Origin: Ophioderma brevispina
Lineage: Eukaryota; Echinodermata; Ophiuroidea; Amphilepidida; Ophiodermatidae
Reading direction: 5' to 3'
Length of the DNA: 64,000 nt
NCBI GenBank assembly: GCA_023653785.1
Contig: JAMKCH010002869.1
Location: 1 to 64,000 of the forward strand
A program made the position numbers and the translations under genes. The notes below the pieces were generated by a model, which ran no database searches, was not told the DNA's origin, and saw nothing but the letters and a program-made list of their open reading frames with translations. Positions 22,000-33,769 of the stretch are shown piece by piece; positions within the stretch are counted from its first letter, which is position 1, and every line of letters begins with the position of its first letter.

Positions 22000-24265
22000 A
22001 TTTAAGTCCCAGGCTACATACCATGTGACCTTGTATAAAATGATAAATGTTTTTTCAACGGTTTTCTAGACTATTTTACCTCCGGAAATCTGAATACCGG
22101 AGGATTCCCAGACGAAAAACCTTGAAGCATTTTTCAAAGAACGCAAACAGTCAAAATGGGCCACAAAACACTGAAAACTCATATGTGTAATTACTCAAAA
22201 GTTGTAAATTTTGGCCTGTCCCTCAAAACAACCATGTACCAATGTAAAGTATGATCATTCTAACCGTTCTAATTTAGAGATTTAATATGGCCGCCCAATA
22301 CAACAAAGCATCTGATATTTATCTACTTTTGACCGTCGAATTGTAATTTGTATAGATACACAAATGTTTTTAGCAATTAACATATTAATATATAGAAACC
22401 ATTAGAATAGCTTCAACCAATTTGAATAATCAATCAAAACTCAAAGAAACCATTTCAAGATGGCTCCAAAATGGCAAATTCATTACTACATACTCCAAGA
22501 GCTGCCATGTTTGTGTATACCACTAATAACTCATTCAAGAGCACTTGTAAATATCATAACATTAAACGTGATTGATTATCTGCAAGATGGCGAATACTTA
22601 GATTAGGCCTTCCCATATGGCTGCAAATGTCAATCAGTAAAGTTCAGTAATTCATTCACTCTATAGGCTATAGATTATATATTGTGTTGATTGTTAGTTA
22701 GATTACCACTTCAAAAATCCATCCAGTATGCCTATCTTAAGTGTCTTGGGTCATTATTCATCAATACCCCAAAATGGATTGCAATGGACGCCCCAAAACC
22801 TAAAAAAAACAAAAAAAAAAAGAGAAACAATAAACTCAGACTATTGGTGTTCGGATTTTTCGCCGCTTAGTAAGTGCATTTCCAGCCATATGTAACACCC
22901 TCTTGGATGGGGCATCTTACTGTATCGATTTCCTCCCTGATTACCTAATGATTGTAACATCTGATCTGATTGAACTTACAGGGATATACCAACAGTTTCA
23001 GTATAGGTTCGACACAGCTATCAATTATAGCCATTTATCGGAAGCCATCTTGGAGCCTATAATGAAGGAAAATTTATAATCACATTAAAAAGAAAATATT
23101 TCTTATGGTTTTATTAATTTCTTGACTGCCAAAACCCAGGATGGATTCCAATACAACCGGCCTCAAAAGTGTTTCACGAATCGCACACTTTAATTGTGAT
23201 TGACGGCCATATTGAATTAGTGATTACGTGGTTACAGAAATCATTATGTTTAATTGTCATAAGAATGTTTTAACGAGACAGGCCGAAAATTTAACACTTT
23301 TGGAGTGAACAAAGAGAATATTTTTTGTTTTGGTGGCCATTTTAGGTTTTTCCGTTTCTACAAAACTGCTTCAAGTTGGTGAGTTCTCGGTCTGGCCATC
23401 CACTCTGTATTCAGAATCAGCACAAGAAACTGGTCTAGGAACCGTTGAAAAACATATCCATCTAATAAAACAGAGGTTGATATTAGTTATCAATGAATCG
23501 GTAATCTGGACTACTTTCCCTGTGCTGAAACATGAATAAATAATGTAATGGGTAATTGGGGTGGAACCAAGGAATATAAAACCGTTATATTTGACATACT
23601 TCCCCGTCTCCAAGGGAATGCAGGCCCATGAACAGGATTGTCCTGGGGGAGGGATGGGCCATTTTTGTCCCAAATGGATTTTTCTCCAAAATTCGGCCTC
23701 CCTACCAAAACAGATGGGGGGAGGGGGTTAGCTTTTGCAAAAAAAGTAAACCGTTTTACCAAAATGTTAATTTTTTGTTCGACAACAAGCAATAAAAACA
23801 GTAGTTTTTGGGCTCGATCCGCTCGCCACATCTTCTTTGTCTATTTTGCTGGCCTTTTTAAGGCCTTTTTTCGCTTATGTTGGGCTTTTTTTTGGAATGT
23901 GGTGGGGCGTCCGCCTCCTTCGCCACCCACCCCCCACTGCTACGGGGCCTGGGGAAAATTGGATCGCTAGAACCCCCTCCCTGAATTTTTCTTGCTTTAT
24001 AACATAAAGGAAATTTTTACAGTTGTGATAAATGTATACTACGTTTGTGAAGTTGGCTTTTGCTGACCTTGAATAGAACTTTTACTGAATTCGAATATTT
24101 TGTATTTGAATTATGTGCATGCATAGGCAAATTTAAAATGTCCATAAATATCAAATGTTTATTACAATTATGTTTCTATGCTAGAAGCTTTCCACTATCA
24201 ACTGATTCCAATGTTTGGTCATTAACATATTCTCATAAGATCTCCATAATAATATAGCCGAAAAC
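22000..24265. other. Intergenic DNA, repeat-like, no gene recognised
   Basis: The stretch has scattered words such as AAGATGGC and ATGGCCGCC, common to the repeats at 16.9-19 kb. Short open frames at 23330-23970 lie on both strands, show proline/glycine runs and lack motifs. I see no RNA gene. Confidence 0.4.
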
Positions 24266-24335
24266 TATAACCCTCGTCTACCGAGGGGGGGGGGGGTACC
24301 ACCCCCTCGTCTACCGAGGGGGGGGGGGGTTATAA
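24266..24335. repeat. Duplicated hairpin plus poly(G) runs
   Basis: The 17-base hairpin CCCTCGTCTACCGAGGG occurs twice (24271-24287 and 24304-24320), each directly followed by a further G run. The surrounding words ATAACC and GGTTATAA extend the symmetry. The G runs could form quadruplexes and may be misassembled. Confidence 0.7.
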
Positions 24336-25410
24336 CCCCCTTCAGGTTTTTTTCCCCCGGCTTGCTAAAAACCCCCTTCTTGTTGCCAAATTAATGTAAT
24401 TGTCAATTGGACATGGTCCGCTCCTTTTCATCCAAAACAAACTCCACCGGGTGTGGGTAGATACAGGGTGACCCAAAATTTGGATATATTATGGGGTGGC
24501 AACCCCCCTCTTCGGGAGATAATACCACAACATCCTAGCACAACACAAAAACGTCACAGCACTTGAGTTTGGTACCAAAAGATAGAATGGTCCCTCCTCT
24601 TCCATTGATACAAAATGAGGTACAACAATGATGTCCATAAAGTTTCGCATGTTTAGTCAAACTGCCAATTTCCCCATAGCACTATGGGGAATTCCATTTT
24701 TCGCCAAAAAATGTTAGAAATATCCGATTTTCATGCGGTTTTTGGCTCTCTTGAGGAAAATGACTAGATGTATATAATGAGAGCAAGTTTAGTGCTATAA
24801 TAACTTTTTTGTTGAGGGGTTTTCGCATAAAATTGTGAAATGACATACCTCATTCAGTATTTTTGTACTTTCCTCATCATATGACGTCCATAGGGACTCA
24901 TAATGGGGATGTTTGGTACTCATTTTGAAACAATGGATAGAAAAAACTCTAAGCTACCCTGTGGTACTCAAAAATTTTCCAGTAATCGATGTTTTCAGTA
25001 ACGAAACTCACAGGCGGTGGTAAAACCCCCCCCCCCCTTGGAGTTTTTGTTAAAAAATGGCTCCAGGTAACGAGGTTAAATTTACCTCTAGCTTTACAAG
25101 AGCATTTGTAATGTATAAGATTTCCCACCACGAAATAGATTCTTGGTTTCTGGCACCCTCCTGGCCGAAAACTTTTTTTTGGGGAAAAAAAAAACGGGGG
25201 GGTTTTTTTTTTTAAAAAAAGTGACGTCTGCATTTAAATTGAATAATAGAGGTAGAAACTGGAACTTCCTGGGCCCTATTTTGTGTAGAAATTATTTTAA
25301 AGATAAAATCAGCACAATATCAAGACAAAAGGTGTGTGAGGCTTACTACTAACTTGGTAATTGCATACTAATTTTACCCCATCCCATAGGAAAATATTTT
25401 TGACTAGAAG
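24336..25410. other. Intergenic DNA, no gene recognised
   Basis: A single mariner-like end word (ACAGGGTGACCCAAAATTTGG, split here as ACAGGGTGACC then CAAAATTTGG) lies at about 24469-24489 without a facing partner nearby. C, G and T homopolymers around 25026-25215 interrupt any frame. Nothing else is supported. Confidence 0.4.
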
Positions 25411-25427
25411 CCACAGTTTCAGAGGGG

Positions 25428-25533
25428 ATTCGGAACGTCGTCGTTGTCTTCCATGCTTCAGTAGCTCGAAATCTCCGTGGTCAACTTATGGATTCCGTCT
25501 GCTGAATGGGATGCAGAGGTCTGAGCAGTCTAA
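25428..25533 (+). CDS. Possible internal exon, product unknown
   Basis: An open segment reading SERRRCLPCFSSSKSPWSTY ends in GTCTAAG followed by GTAATG, a fair splice donor. It is preceded by CCACAGTTTCAG near 25408-25419, a possible acceptor. The residue pattern is plausible for coding sequence, but I recognise no family. It could equally be chance or part of the insertion in which it lies. No partner exons were found. Confidence 0.2.
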
Positions 25534-25559
25534 GGTAATGCATAATTTAAGCAACTGAG

Positions 25560-26565
25560 TCGCGTTTTCGTTAATGATAATCTACGTTTGATTAGGGCCA
25601 TTTTGTACCTAAACCAATGGCATTTATTTGGTGGTGTGCGAAACCTAATGTTTTGATAATTATGGATTAAACATGCAGACTTCATTTTATGAAACAATTT
25701 AGTGAATAATCGAACACTAAAGCCTTATGCGTTTTTGTACTATTATGTTTGATACACTGACATCGAAAGTGAATTCAGCGAGTCAAATGTTGAACATAAT
25801 ACGAGAAACAAGAATTGTGTCCGAACCCGTCCAAATTTATTCGAACCTAGGTGTTTTGTCATATTTTGGGGAATGCTTCCCAATGTATTATATCAAACCT
25901 GAAGTGAATAAGCCGGTTACGCCGTCTTTATGTAATATATAATGATTTAGTACTTTCTGTCGTGCACGACAGAATTTCATAGCATGTTTTCCTAAGGTAC
26001 GATTAGGGATCAGCATCAAGTTTTCCAAAAAAAAATGTGTGCGGTTTCCTTCGTGCATCTGTTTGTCCATAAACCTTCGAAGTTCTCGGAAAGGTTTTCA
26101 ACAACGATCAAGTGCAATTTGAGAGAATTTGAGGTGGAGAACTGCCGATTTTAGGTAGGTCATGTAAACGTCCCGACAGTTGTTGATCAATACACTACAA
26201 CGACGGGTGTAGGTTAATTTTACATGGGGGGGGGGCAATTTCCTCCTTCCCCTCCGTGGCGCCGGCCCACTGCCTATAAAACATGATAACGAATGAAATA
26301 TTCCCCAGCTCTGAACCAGCAACACCCCAATCTCTTTTACTGAACTGATATTCCGTTCCCCTCATAATTTGGAACACTAATTCCCCGAAGGAGTGAATAG
26401 TCCTCCCCCTGACTTTGCAATCCTCCAACGTGGGGGCCGTGACCTTTCATCCCTGGTAAATTAGTCCGACGAAACTGTTTTTTTCTAGATCTTGTACATC
26501 CCCCGGACTTTAAAACCTAGGACTTAGAATCTCTCCGGACTAGAGTACGGCGGGGACAATAAACT
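25560..26565. other. Intergenic DNA, no gene recognised
   Basis: Short open frames at 25727-25942 and 26098-26428 lack motifs. The right edge carries CCGGACT words that mirror those near 20.9 kb. Confidence 0.4.
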
Positions 26566-28770
26566 TCGACCAACCGGCTTTCATCAACATCAAACGATGC
26601 TATTCTGACTTCGCTCCATACTCCACCGAGCAGCTAAACATTCCATTCCAAGGCAGAAGGAATTCCCTACACCCCCTTGGGGACAAGGGATGCGACATTA
26701 TAACAAAGTGCACTTGTGAAACCAACTGCGATACTGATAGAGATACAAATGGCAACCACTACTAGATCTGCTGGCCAAAAGAGAACGCAAACAGGTGGGA
26801 GGATGAGATATCTAATATCAACTTCACCCACTCAAGCCGCAAGGCCTGGCCTGGAACACCATCAACAATCTCACCGGGCGTAGCTTCCAGCTAAGCAGTG
26901 TCCTGTCTCTGCAAATTCCATGGCTTCAGACTTGGCACCAATGGAAATGGAAAGACCACACTCCACAGGAAGGCGAAGCCCAGTCTCGCGCTGTTAATGC
27001 AGAGATTAAACACTATTCTACAAACCTCTCCCCGTCAAGCCCCATGTCCCAACCAATCACATATGTAATGGATACCGAATCAATTCAAGTATCAAGAATG
27101 TAAAAGCTTCCTGGCATGACAACATCCATACAGAATTCTTGAAGAATCGGCACCCGAATTGTGCGATGGCTCCACGCTTCCTTTTACTTGCATGGGAAAC
27201 GTCACTATTCCCTCCAGATGGAAGACTTCAAAGGTCATTGCAATCCTTAAGCCCAAGAAACCAGTAAATGATCCCAAAGAGTTACAGAACCATCTCGCTA
27301 CTATCTCAATCTCACATCTATAAGCTCTTGAGCGACTGATAATCGGCAGGATCAATGATACGGTCGAGGCAAATTTAACCCCGACCCCGCACCCAAGCTG
27401 GATTTCGAAGAGGTAAATCAACAACAGGGCTGATCAATAGCAAGAACTAGTTTAATTCCTCGAACAGCCTTCCAGAAGAAGCAGCGTTTGGAGCAGTCTT
27501 CATAGACCTAACTGCTGCGTAAGATACAGTCTGGCATCGAGACCTCTAACCCCCTCTACCTCAAGCGACTCAAAATCTTCCCTGAAGTCAAGCTTGTCAA
27601 GTTCATTATGTCTGCCTGCCAAGAACAGATCTTTCGTCCTCGTGACATTAAATGGGCAATGTAGTAGAAAGCGCAAATTTCGGAGTGGTGTCCCACAAGT
27701 TCTGTCCTGGCACCCAGTCCTCTTTCACATCTACGTCTCAGATATGCCAAAGGGAGATTGTTCGCTGTACTCCACGCAGATGACACGGCACTTGGAATAC
27801 TGCTTATTTCCTTTGAGTCTTAGAAACAGTGTTGCAGAAAGCCCTAATCACTGTAAGCCTAATTCTTCCACCGATGGCATTGAACGCACAAACCCAAGAC
27901 CGTCATCTCTGTTTTCCACCTGCAATCGATGCGCAAAAAGAGAAGAAATGTCACGTGACCCAACACCGGAGTACCTTGGCGTCATTATGGACCCGCACTT
28001 ACTTTAAAAATCAACACACCAAGGCAGTTCTCTGCCCAACGCATTCGCGTGTCAACCTCCTCAGACGGCTTGCAGGAACGGGATGGGGTGCATCCTTTTG
28101 ACACCTTACATACAATCTGTTGCCTTGGCATACTTCCAACTTCTGAATACGCTGAAACCAGTATTGAGTCACAGTGTACATCACACAAGATTGATGTCGT
28201 TCTGAATGATGCAATGAGACTTTTTAGTGGTTGCCTTCTTGGCGACTACTGTAGAATATCTTCCACTTCTGTCTTGCATAGCTCCTGCAACCTTAGGAGG
28301 AACCTTCAATTGATCAAGCTCGCCAAGAAATGTGATGACCCTGGTAGTCTACTCCCCCCACCACCACCCTTTGATTATCAGAGAAGTTTCCACGGAATCA
28401 CTTTGCTACCCAATCCATGACACTGCAGTTGCATTGTGGAAGAGCCCCACACCATTAAGCCACATCATCGGTGAGGTCCTACGTCCGCAAGAGGAATTCC
28501 AGGCCTGATCACCCTGGTGGAGAAACTATCAGCTGGTTTAAAGACGATTCTTCCACTGTGATTTGGACACGAACGAACGTCCTAACGTAATCGCCAGGCT
28601 TGACATTTCATTTTCATGAAGCCATCCTACACGCATTAAAAAAGGCCATATATTGAATGTTGATGCTGATTAAGCCCCTAAAATAGGACCTGTTGGGCTG
28701 ATCATATTTTGCAGACTTCCCGAGCTGGGTACACAAAACACAGGATAGTCAGAGGTACAAGTTTCACCCC
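26566..28770 (+). mobile_element. Jockey-like LINE, 3' part (fragment B)
   Basis: The remnant continues where fragment A stops. It encodes the linker after the endonuclease, the reverse transcriptase and the C-terminal region. Landmarks include a KPKKPVNDPKSYR-type block (about 27250-27290) followed by ISLLS and YKLLERLI (about 27295-27345). Palm motif A reads AVFIDLTAA, stop, DTVW (27491-27540). A GVPQ-type block lies near 27687, FHIYVSDMPKGD near 27724-27760, and the catalytic ADDTAL at 27776-27793. The C-terminal EYLGVIMD, NLLRRLAGTGWGA and LRRNLQLIKLAKKC blocks match the Jockey superfamily layout. An in-frame stop in motif A and many frameshifts make it inactive. Confidence 0.85.
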
Positions 28771-28799
28771 CGCAGAAGTGTGCAACTTCAACCCATGAA

Positions 28800-30040
28800 T
28801 AATTGCGTCAAGAGATGGCTTCAGCATTGCCTTACTTCCATGCGATAATTTGGACCGGACAGACATCACAGGTGCCCCTCAAAGCTCTCCCTCAAATCAT
28901 CCTGAGCCCACAACCTGACGACAGCGTCCATCAGGCAGTTGCTGCGTCGTCTGAGGAACCAGGAGTACCACCGGGGATCAGTGCTGGCTTCCATGCTGTG
29001 TAACTTGTCTACCGGCTGATTTGCCTCAAGCGGCGTCCGGGAACGGTATGGCTGCGCCAACGGTCTTTCCCTTCTTCATTTGGAGGAGGCTGGGCTGGGC
29101 TAGAGGGTGCACTTGCTGCAAGTATGGCCCTGCCTGCGCGTATCTCAAGACCTGGAGGCTTGGGCTAAGTTGGGGCGGACCACCGCTGCCTTCCTTCCAT
29201 CTTGGCACCGGGGGAGGGCGGTGGGTGCTCTCGCTGTCTCGGACAGCCTCGGTGGAGCGCCTCTGTCATGCGTCCTGCACCGCTTTTTCTGAGCGTAAGG
29301 CTTGGTCGCAGCTTACACTTGTCGTGGCACCTCGGGTCAGTATGTGCAAAGGTATCTTGAGGGCTAACCTCCCGTGCCGCCTTACTGTATCATCATGGGG
29401 TGCTAGTCCAAACGCCCTGGACACCGCCGTCCTGGCTCTGGTCTACATCTCTTGCGAATATGCCGCCCCAGTATGGTGTAATAGCTCTCGTGCAGGGACC
29501 CGCCTGCAACCAGTGTATCGTTCGAGACCATGGGAACATTTCTGGCTGCCTTCATCCCCCTTCATCTAGGTTTCTGGCAGTGCTTTCGGGCATTGCCCTG
29601 CGGTGCGTGGGGCGGGGGCATCGCATGCATAGGCTTGTGAATCATGCTCTGTTTGACAGGAGGCGCTTGCTGCATGACGCTGTCGGAGAATCACACCGGC
29701 TCGACAGACGGGGACTGCGCCTTTCCGGTCGACGGTTTCTGTTGACGCGGCTGCTGGCTCTTCCCTGGCTCCCCCATTCGACAATCTTGCATACATGGTA
29801 GCACTGCCTTGCTGGATGCTCCCGGCCGGATCGGTTTGCTGTCATGCCTGTGAGGGGTTCCCCCTGATGGCGGTCTTCAGGGGGGGGGGTCACCTTGGGC
29901 CGGACTCGCGCAGGGGTAAGTTATTTTCGGCAGCGTGTGCGCGATGGGGGCTGCGGCCGTCTCTGGCCTGCCACTGTGGCTCTCTGTCACGGGCTGTCAA
30001 TCGCATACTCAGTGGGTGCCCTACCTTTTTTCGATAACCA
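28800..30040 (+). mobile_element. 3' fragment of a second, GC-rich LINE
   Basis: Base composition rises sharply here against the AT-rich flanks. The block WGASPNALDTAVLALVYISC (about 29395-29454) followed by EYAAPVW matches the C-terminal region of Jockey/CR1-type polyproteins. NISGCLHPP and FLAVLSGIAL (about 29532-29595) follow in another frame. A final CHCGSLSRAVNRILSGCPTF block (about 29970-30032) matches the cysteine-containing end of such proteins. The reverse transcriptase core is missing, so this is a 5'-truncated copy of a different family from fragment B. Confidence 0.7.
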
Positions 30041-30911
30041 ATGGACTTCTCGGACCCACCATTCCCAACAGTGAGCTGGCTTCCCCCGGCTTAAACATTT
30101 AGCTGCTGCCTCATACGCAGAGGTAAAAATAGTGGTGTTGGCAAGAAGGGTGCCCTCTTTAAAGTTATGATGAAAGCTCCAGCTCTTACGAGCTGGGAAA
30201 TAGAAACCCATCATACAATTTAAATTCCAAGCTGTGGAAGTATTCTGTTATTAGGCCTTATCACACAAAAATAATCTGCTGGGAGCAAAAATCCCCTACA
30301 CCCAAATGGCAGAAATTCCAGAACATTTGCAAAACCAAGTGCCGATAAGTTGCCGCCTATATATACAGAAGGAGGCCTCAACATATCTACAGCATCTCTT
30401 TAAGATCAAGACCAATGTTCTTCATCCAACAATACCAGATCCTTAGGCCTTGTATAACTAGAATGAGCAGACGCAAGACAACACTTTTTGCAGATCCTTA
30501 CCTGCAGAACTGTTGCACCTAAGGCAGTGTAGCGTGTTAGTAAGGATTTTGAATGGCATTCACATCCTACATTGTGAACAACTTGATTACAAAGTGGCAG
30601 CCATTTAAGATGACTTTTATCGCTTAAACTTGTAAGAACATTAAGACCCATCTCCTTTAATGGTGGTTGAATAAACTTTTCAAAATGGGAGGTTTTTGTT
30701 TGCAAACCATCAAACTTTTTTTATCACGAGGATATAGAAAATGTGACATAAATGGGGGTTTACAACACGGTTAGCACCAGTCTATAAATGACATGTTAGA
30801 GGTATGAAGACTATGCCCATACATCTACAGCATTCAATAGCCTTATCCGAATGACTTTCGTTGCGAATTTTAAAAAGCACAAGCCCTGCAGTGTTTTTTT
30901 TTTTAATTTTT
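30041..30911. other. Intergenic DNA with one unrecognised minus-strand frame
   Basis: The minus strand at 30406-30705 is open for 99 codons and reads plausibly (SLSDKSHLKWLPLCNQVVHN, then CECHSK), with paired cysteines (CEC, CKKCC). I recognise no domain. It could be a transposon fragment or an exon. No splice sites or partner exons are convincing. Confidence 0.3.
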
Positions 30912-30913
30912 TA

Positions 30914-30940
30914 CAGTGTGAGTCAAAATGATTGGTCCCC
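30914..30940 (+). repeat. Mariner-like inverted end, left member
   Basis: CAGTGTGAGTCAAAATGATT followed by GGTCCCC, preceded by TA, resembles the end of the mariner-type element at 12.26 kb. Its reverse complement, matching at 23 of 27 positions, lies at 40263-40289 followed by TA. Confidence 0.6.
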
Positions 30941-30944
30941 AAGG

Positions 30945-31389
30945 AACAAAAAAATCTTAAAAATATTTGTATCTTTTTAGAATATTATTATATACTTTAT
31001 ATTACAAATAATACTACTTCTTACTCATACCATGTCAAAATGCCCGAGATTCACTAGCATTCTATTTGGCAGTTCACTTCAAATTCCAATTCATTCTAAA
31101 ATTTTATTCAGCAATAACTATCGCACAGACGAAATGTAAATACAGTATAATATATGATAATACATAAAGTATCAATTGTAACTGTACTGAGATAAACTGG
31201 TGAGGTATATATAGATATGCTAGGACTCATATGGACAACCCGATAGCTATGGATATTGCTGGCCCTGTAATACATTCAAGTAAATAAAAACTCAATATTA
31301 TAAAAATATAAGATCACCACACTTAACTGGAAACGGGATACGCGATTTGGAAGAATGAGAGACTTATCAACTTGTCTTGGCTGAGGTAT
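30945..31389. other. AT-rich DNA, no gene recognised
   Basis: It lies between a mariner-like end and the 3' end of the CR1/L2-like LINE. It may be the remains of the mariner interior, but I can identify no transposase sequence. Confidence 0.4.
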
Positions 31390-33760
31390 ATAATAATATT
31401 TCATAATGAGGAAGCAGAGAAAGAAAATATATGAGGTGGATGGAAAATGTACAGGAAGAGCAGAATCGAAATAGGAATGAGGAAAAGGTGCAGAAATAAG
31501 GACTTGGGGAAATTAAAAAGAATTGTACTGGTTTGATGAAATGTCTTTTTCAGTTGAGCTTTAAAAAAAGTATTTTTTTGTTTGTGAATTTGTTGGAGTG
31601 GATTTCCTGGAAGGTTCATTCAAAGTTTTTTGCGCCGTGATACTGATAAATTGGGCTTTCAGAGGAGATTTTAGAGGGAAGATGACGTTTTTGTCAAGCT
31701 TGTCGGTGTTATAGTTGTAGGATTGGTGCTGTTTGTGGAAAGTAATTGGCTGAAGTTCGGTGAGGTAAATGGATTGTGTGTGATAGTCAAACATGAAGAG
31801 CGTTGTTTGAAGTTGGTTAAGGTGCTCTAATTTTAAGTGTGTTTCAGTGATGAAATATGGCACAGTGTGAGTTCTAGGGGGTGCAGTTTTGTGATAGTTC
31901 ATGGCCCATTCTGTGTGATTTTAGTTGGTGAGTCGGTGAGTTATAGTGGAGCCAGATGACTGTTACCGTAGCTAAGGTATGGGAGAACTAGTGTTGTTGT
32001 AAGTGATTTTAAGGTGTAGCTGGAGATGTGTTAACTCTGTAGATTGTACCAATGGCGTGAGACGCGTTTGGTAGTGACAGGATTGATGTGTTCATTCCAT
32101 AGTTTGTCGTCGATTGCAAGTGATGCCAAGAAATTTGTTTGAGTGTACCTGGGAGATTGTCTGGTTATCTATTGTTATGTTTTGGTTGTTATTATGTTGT
32201 GTGAGAAAGCATGTCGTTTAGTTTTTACACATTGAGAGAAATTTTGTTAGCCCGAAACCAGTCGTGATTTTTGCGAGTTTCCATGATTCATGTTGTTAAA
32301 AAGTGCCTTAATGGTAGGGTTTGAAAGAAAAAGGTTTGTGTCATCTGCAAATAAGAGTAGTTTAAGTGTGTAGAGATTAGTGGATCTCGTTCATGAACTG
32401 ATGCAAAAGTGGTCCTAGGATTGAGCCTTGGGGACGCCAACTGTTATAGGTTTGATGGATGATGCGGTGGAGTGTACGTATACTGATTTGAGCGGTTAGT
32501 TAGGGTAACTCCGAACCACTCCACGGCACTCCCCGGACACCGTATGATAAGCTGTGAAGAAGATGTTTTGGTCAATGGTGTCGAAGGCCTTGGAGAGAAT
32601 CCAGGAATAACCCCATGGTGTGGAGTTTTTTTATTTTTTTAGTGCAAGGTTAAGGTTGTTTGTTAGTTCGGAGTGCCATATAAGTCCGGCGTTTTGGGCT
32701 AAAACCGTAATTGTTCATCGACAAGAATGTTGTGCTTGTTGAAGACATGTCAGACAGACTTGTGTACATGACTTTTTCAATCGGTTTTGAAAAAGATGGC
32801 ATACACAGAATGGGCCTGTAATTTGCAATGTTTTATGTGCATCCTTTGTTTTTGTAAAGAGAATGACTTTGGCTGATTTGAGGTGATTCTGGGAATGTTT
32901 CCGGTGAGAAAGTGATTGGTTAAATCTGTTCATCAGAGGCGAAATGATGTTATCATATGATTCGTTAGCAATCCCAGGATCTATATTGTCGGTACCCGCA
33001 CTTTTATCAGGTTTTAACAGGTGGCGAATTTTGTGCATTTCATCACAGTGAACTGATTTCATGAACATTGAGGTGCAATGTGTTTTTTTGGAAGTTTTTT
33101 GTTAATGGGTTTACTTGAGGGTGGAATTTTTGTTCGCTAAGTTTTTGCCCAGGGGAGTGAAGTGATCGTTGAATGCGTTAGCTCTGTCAATCGGGTCAGT
33201 TATCTGCTTATTATGATGATTGAAAAGGTCAGGGTTTGTTTAGTGGATACCTTCCTACTAGAAGTTGTTGAGGCAAAATTTCCAAGGTTTTGGTGAATCA
33301 TTTTGGAGTTTCCGAATTTGTGTGTTGTGTTTTTTTCTTGGCAATACAATATGTGAGGTTAATTTGGTTTTTTTATTGTTTGTATGGTTGTTTGGTTGCC
33401 TGGGTGTTTTCTTCAGGTAGGTTTTTGTAGAGGCCGTGCTTGTGTTTGATTGACTTGTAAATTGCCGTTGTCAGCCAGGGCTGTTATGGTTTACGATTTT
33501 TTTAGGGTCCTTCTTTCTTTTCTTTTGCAAGGGGAATGATTCGTTTGTAATGTTTTTCGTATAAGTTGTAATAAGTTCCTGTACGCTATTTTGGGTCATT
33601 TTCTGTGAGTATATGTTCCCATGATTTCAGCAGTGTTGAGTCCTACGGTTAAATGTGCTAATGTTGTGATCTCCAGGTATTCACGTTTGTGATTGTTTGT
33701 TTTTGTGGCATGCTTATACTTAAGTTATCTTGCTAGATGTGCTGTAACACAAACTGCTTT
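31390..33760 (-). mobile_element. CR1/L2-like LINE fragment, minus strand
   Basis: Read on the minus strand, the order is a PWLTTAIYKSIKHKH-type linker (about 33480-33440), then LLKPDKSAGTDNIDPGI (about 33030-32965). Next come HLKSAKVI and LFTKTKDAHK (about 32890-32830), and the catalytic FADDTNLFLS (FADD codons at 32340-32351). The C-terminal block includes FMFDYHTQS (about 31800-31770). KPDKSAG-x-DNI, FADDTN and the FMFDYHTQS tail are typical of CR1/L2/Rex-type LINEs. Many indels break the frame, and the endonuclease is not seen. Confidence 0.75.
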
Positions 33761-33769
33761 TAGGTTCAA

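Larger units (their letters stand above)
20876..26565. mobile_element. Possible 5.7-kb insertion splitting the LINE
   Basis: LINE homology stops near 20875 and resumes near 26566 at the adjoining position of the same reading frame. The two edges of the interval carry AGTCCGG words in inverted orientation: ATAATAGTCCGG and TATAGTCCGG at the left, CCGGACTTTAAAA and TCCGGACTAGAG at the right. A short CCGGTT/CCGGCT overlap at the junctions could be a target duplication. This fits a DNA transposon or nested composite. I recognise no transposase inside, so the class is open. Confidence 0.5.
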
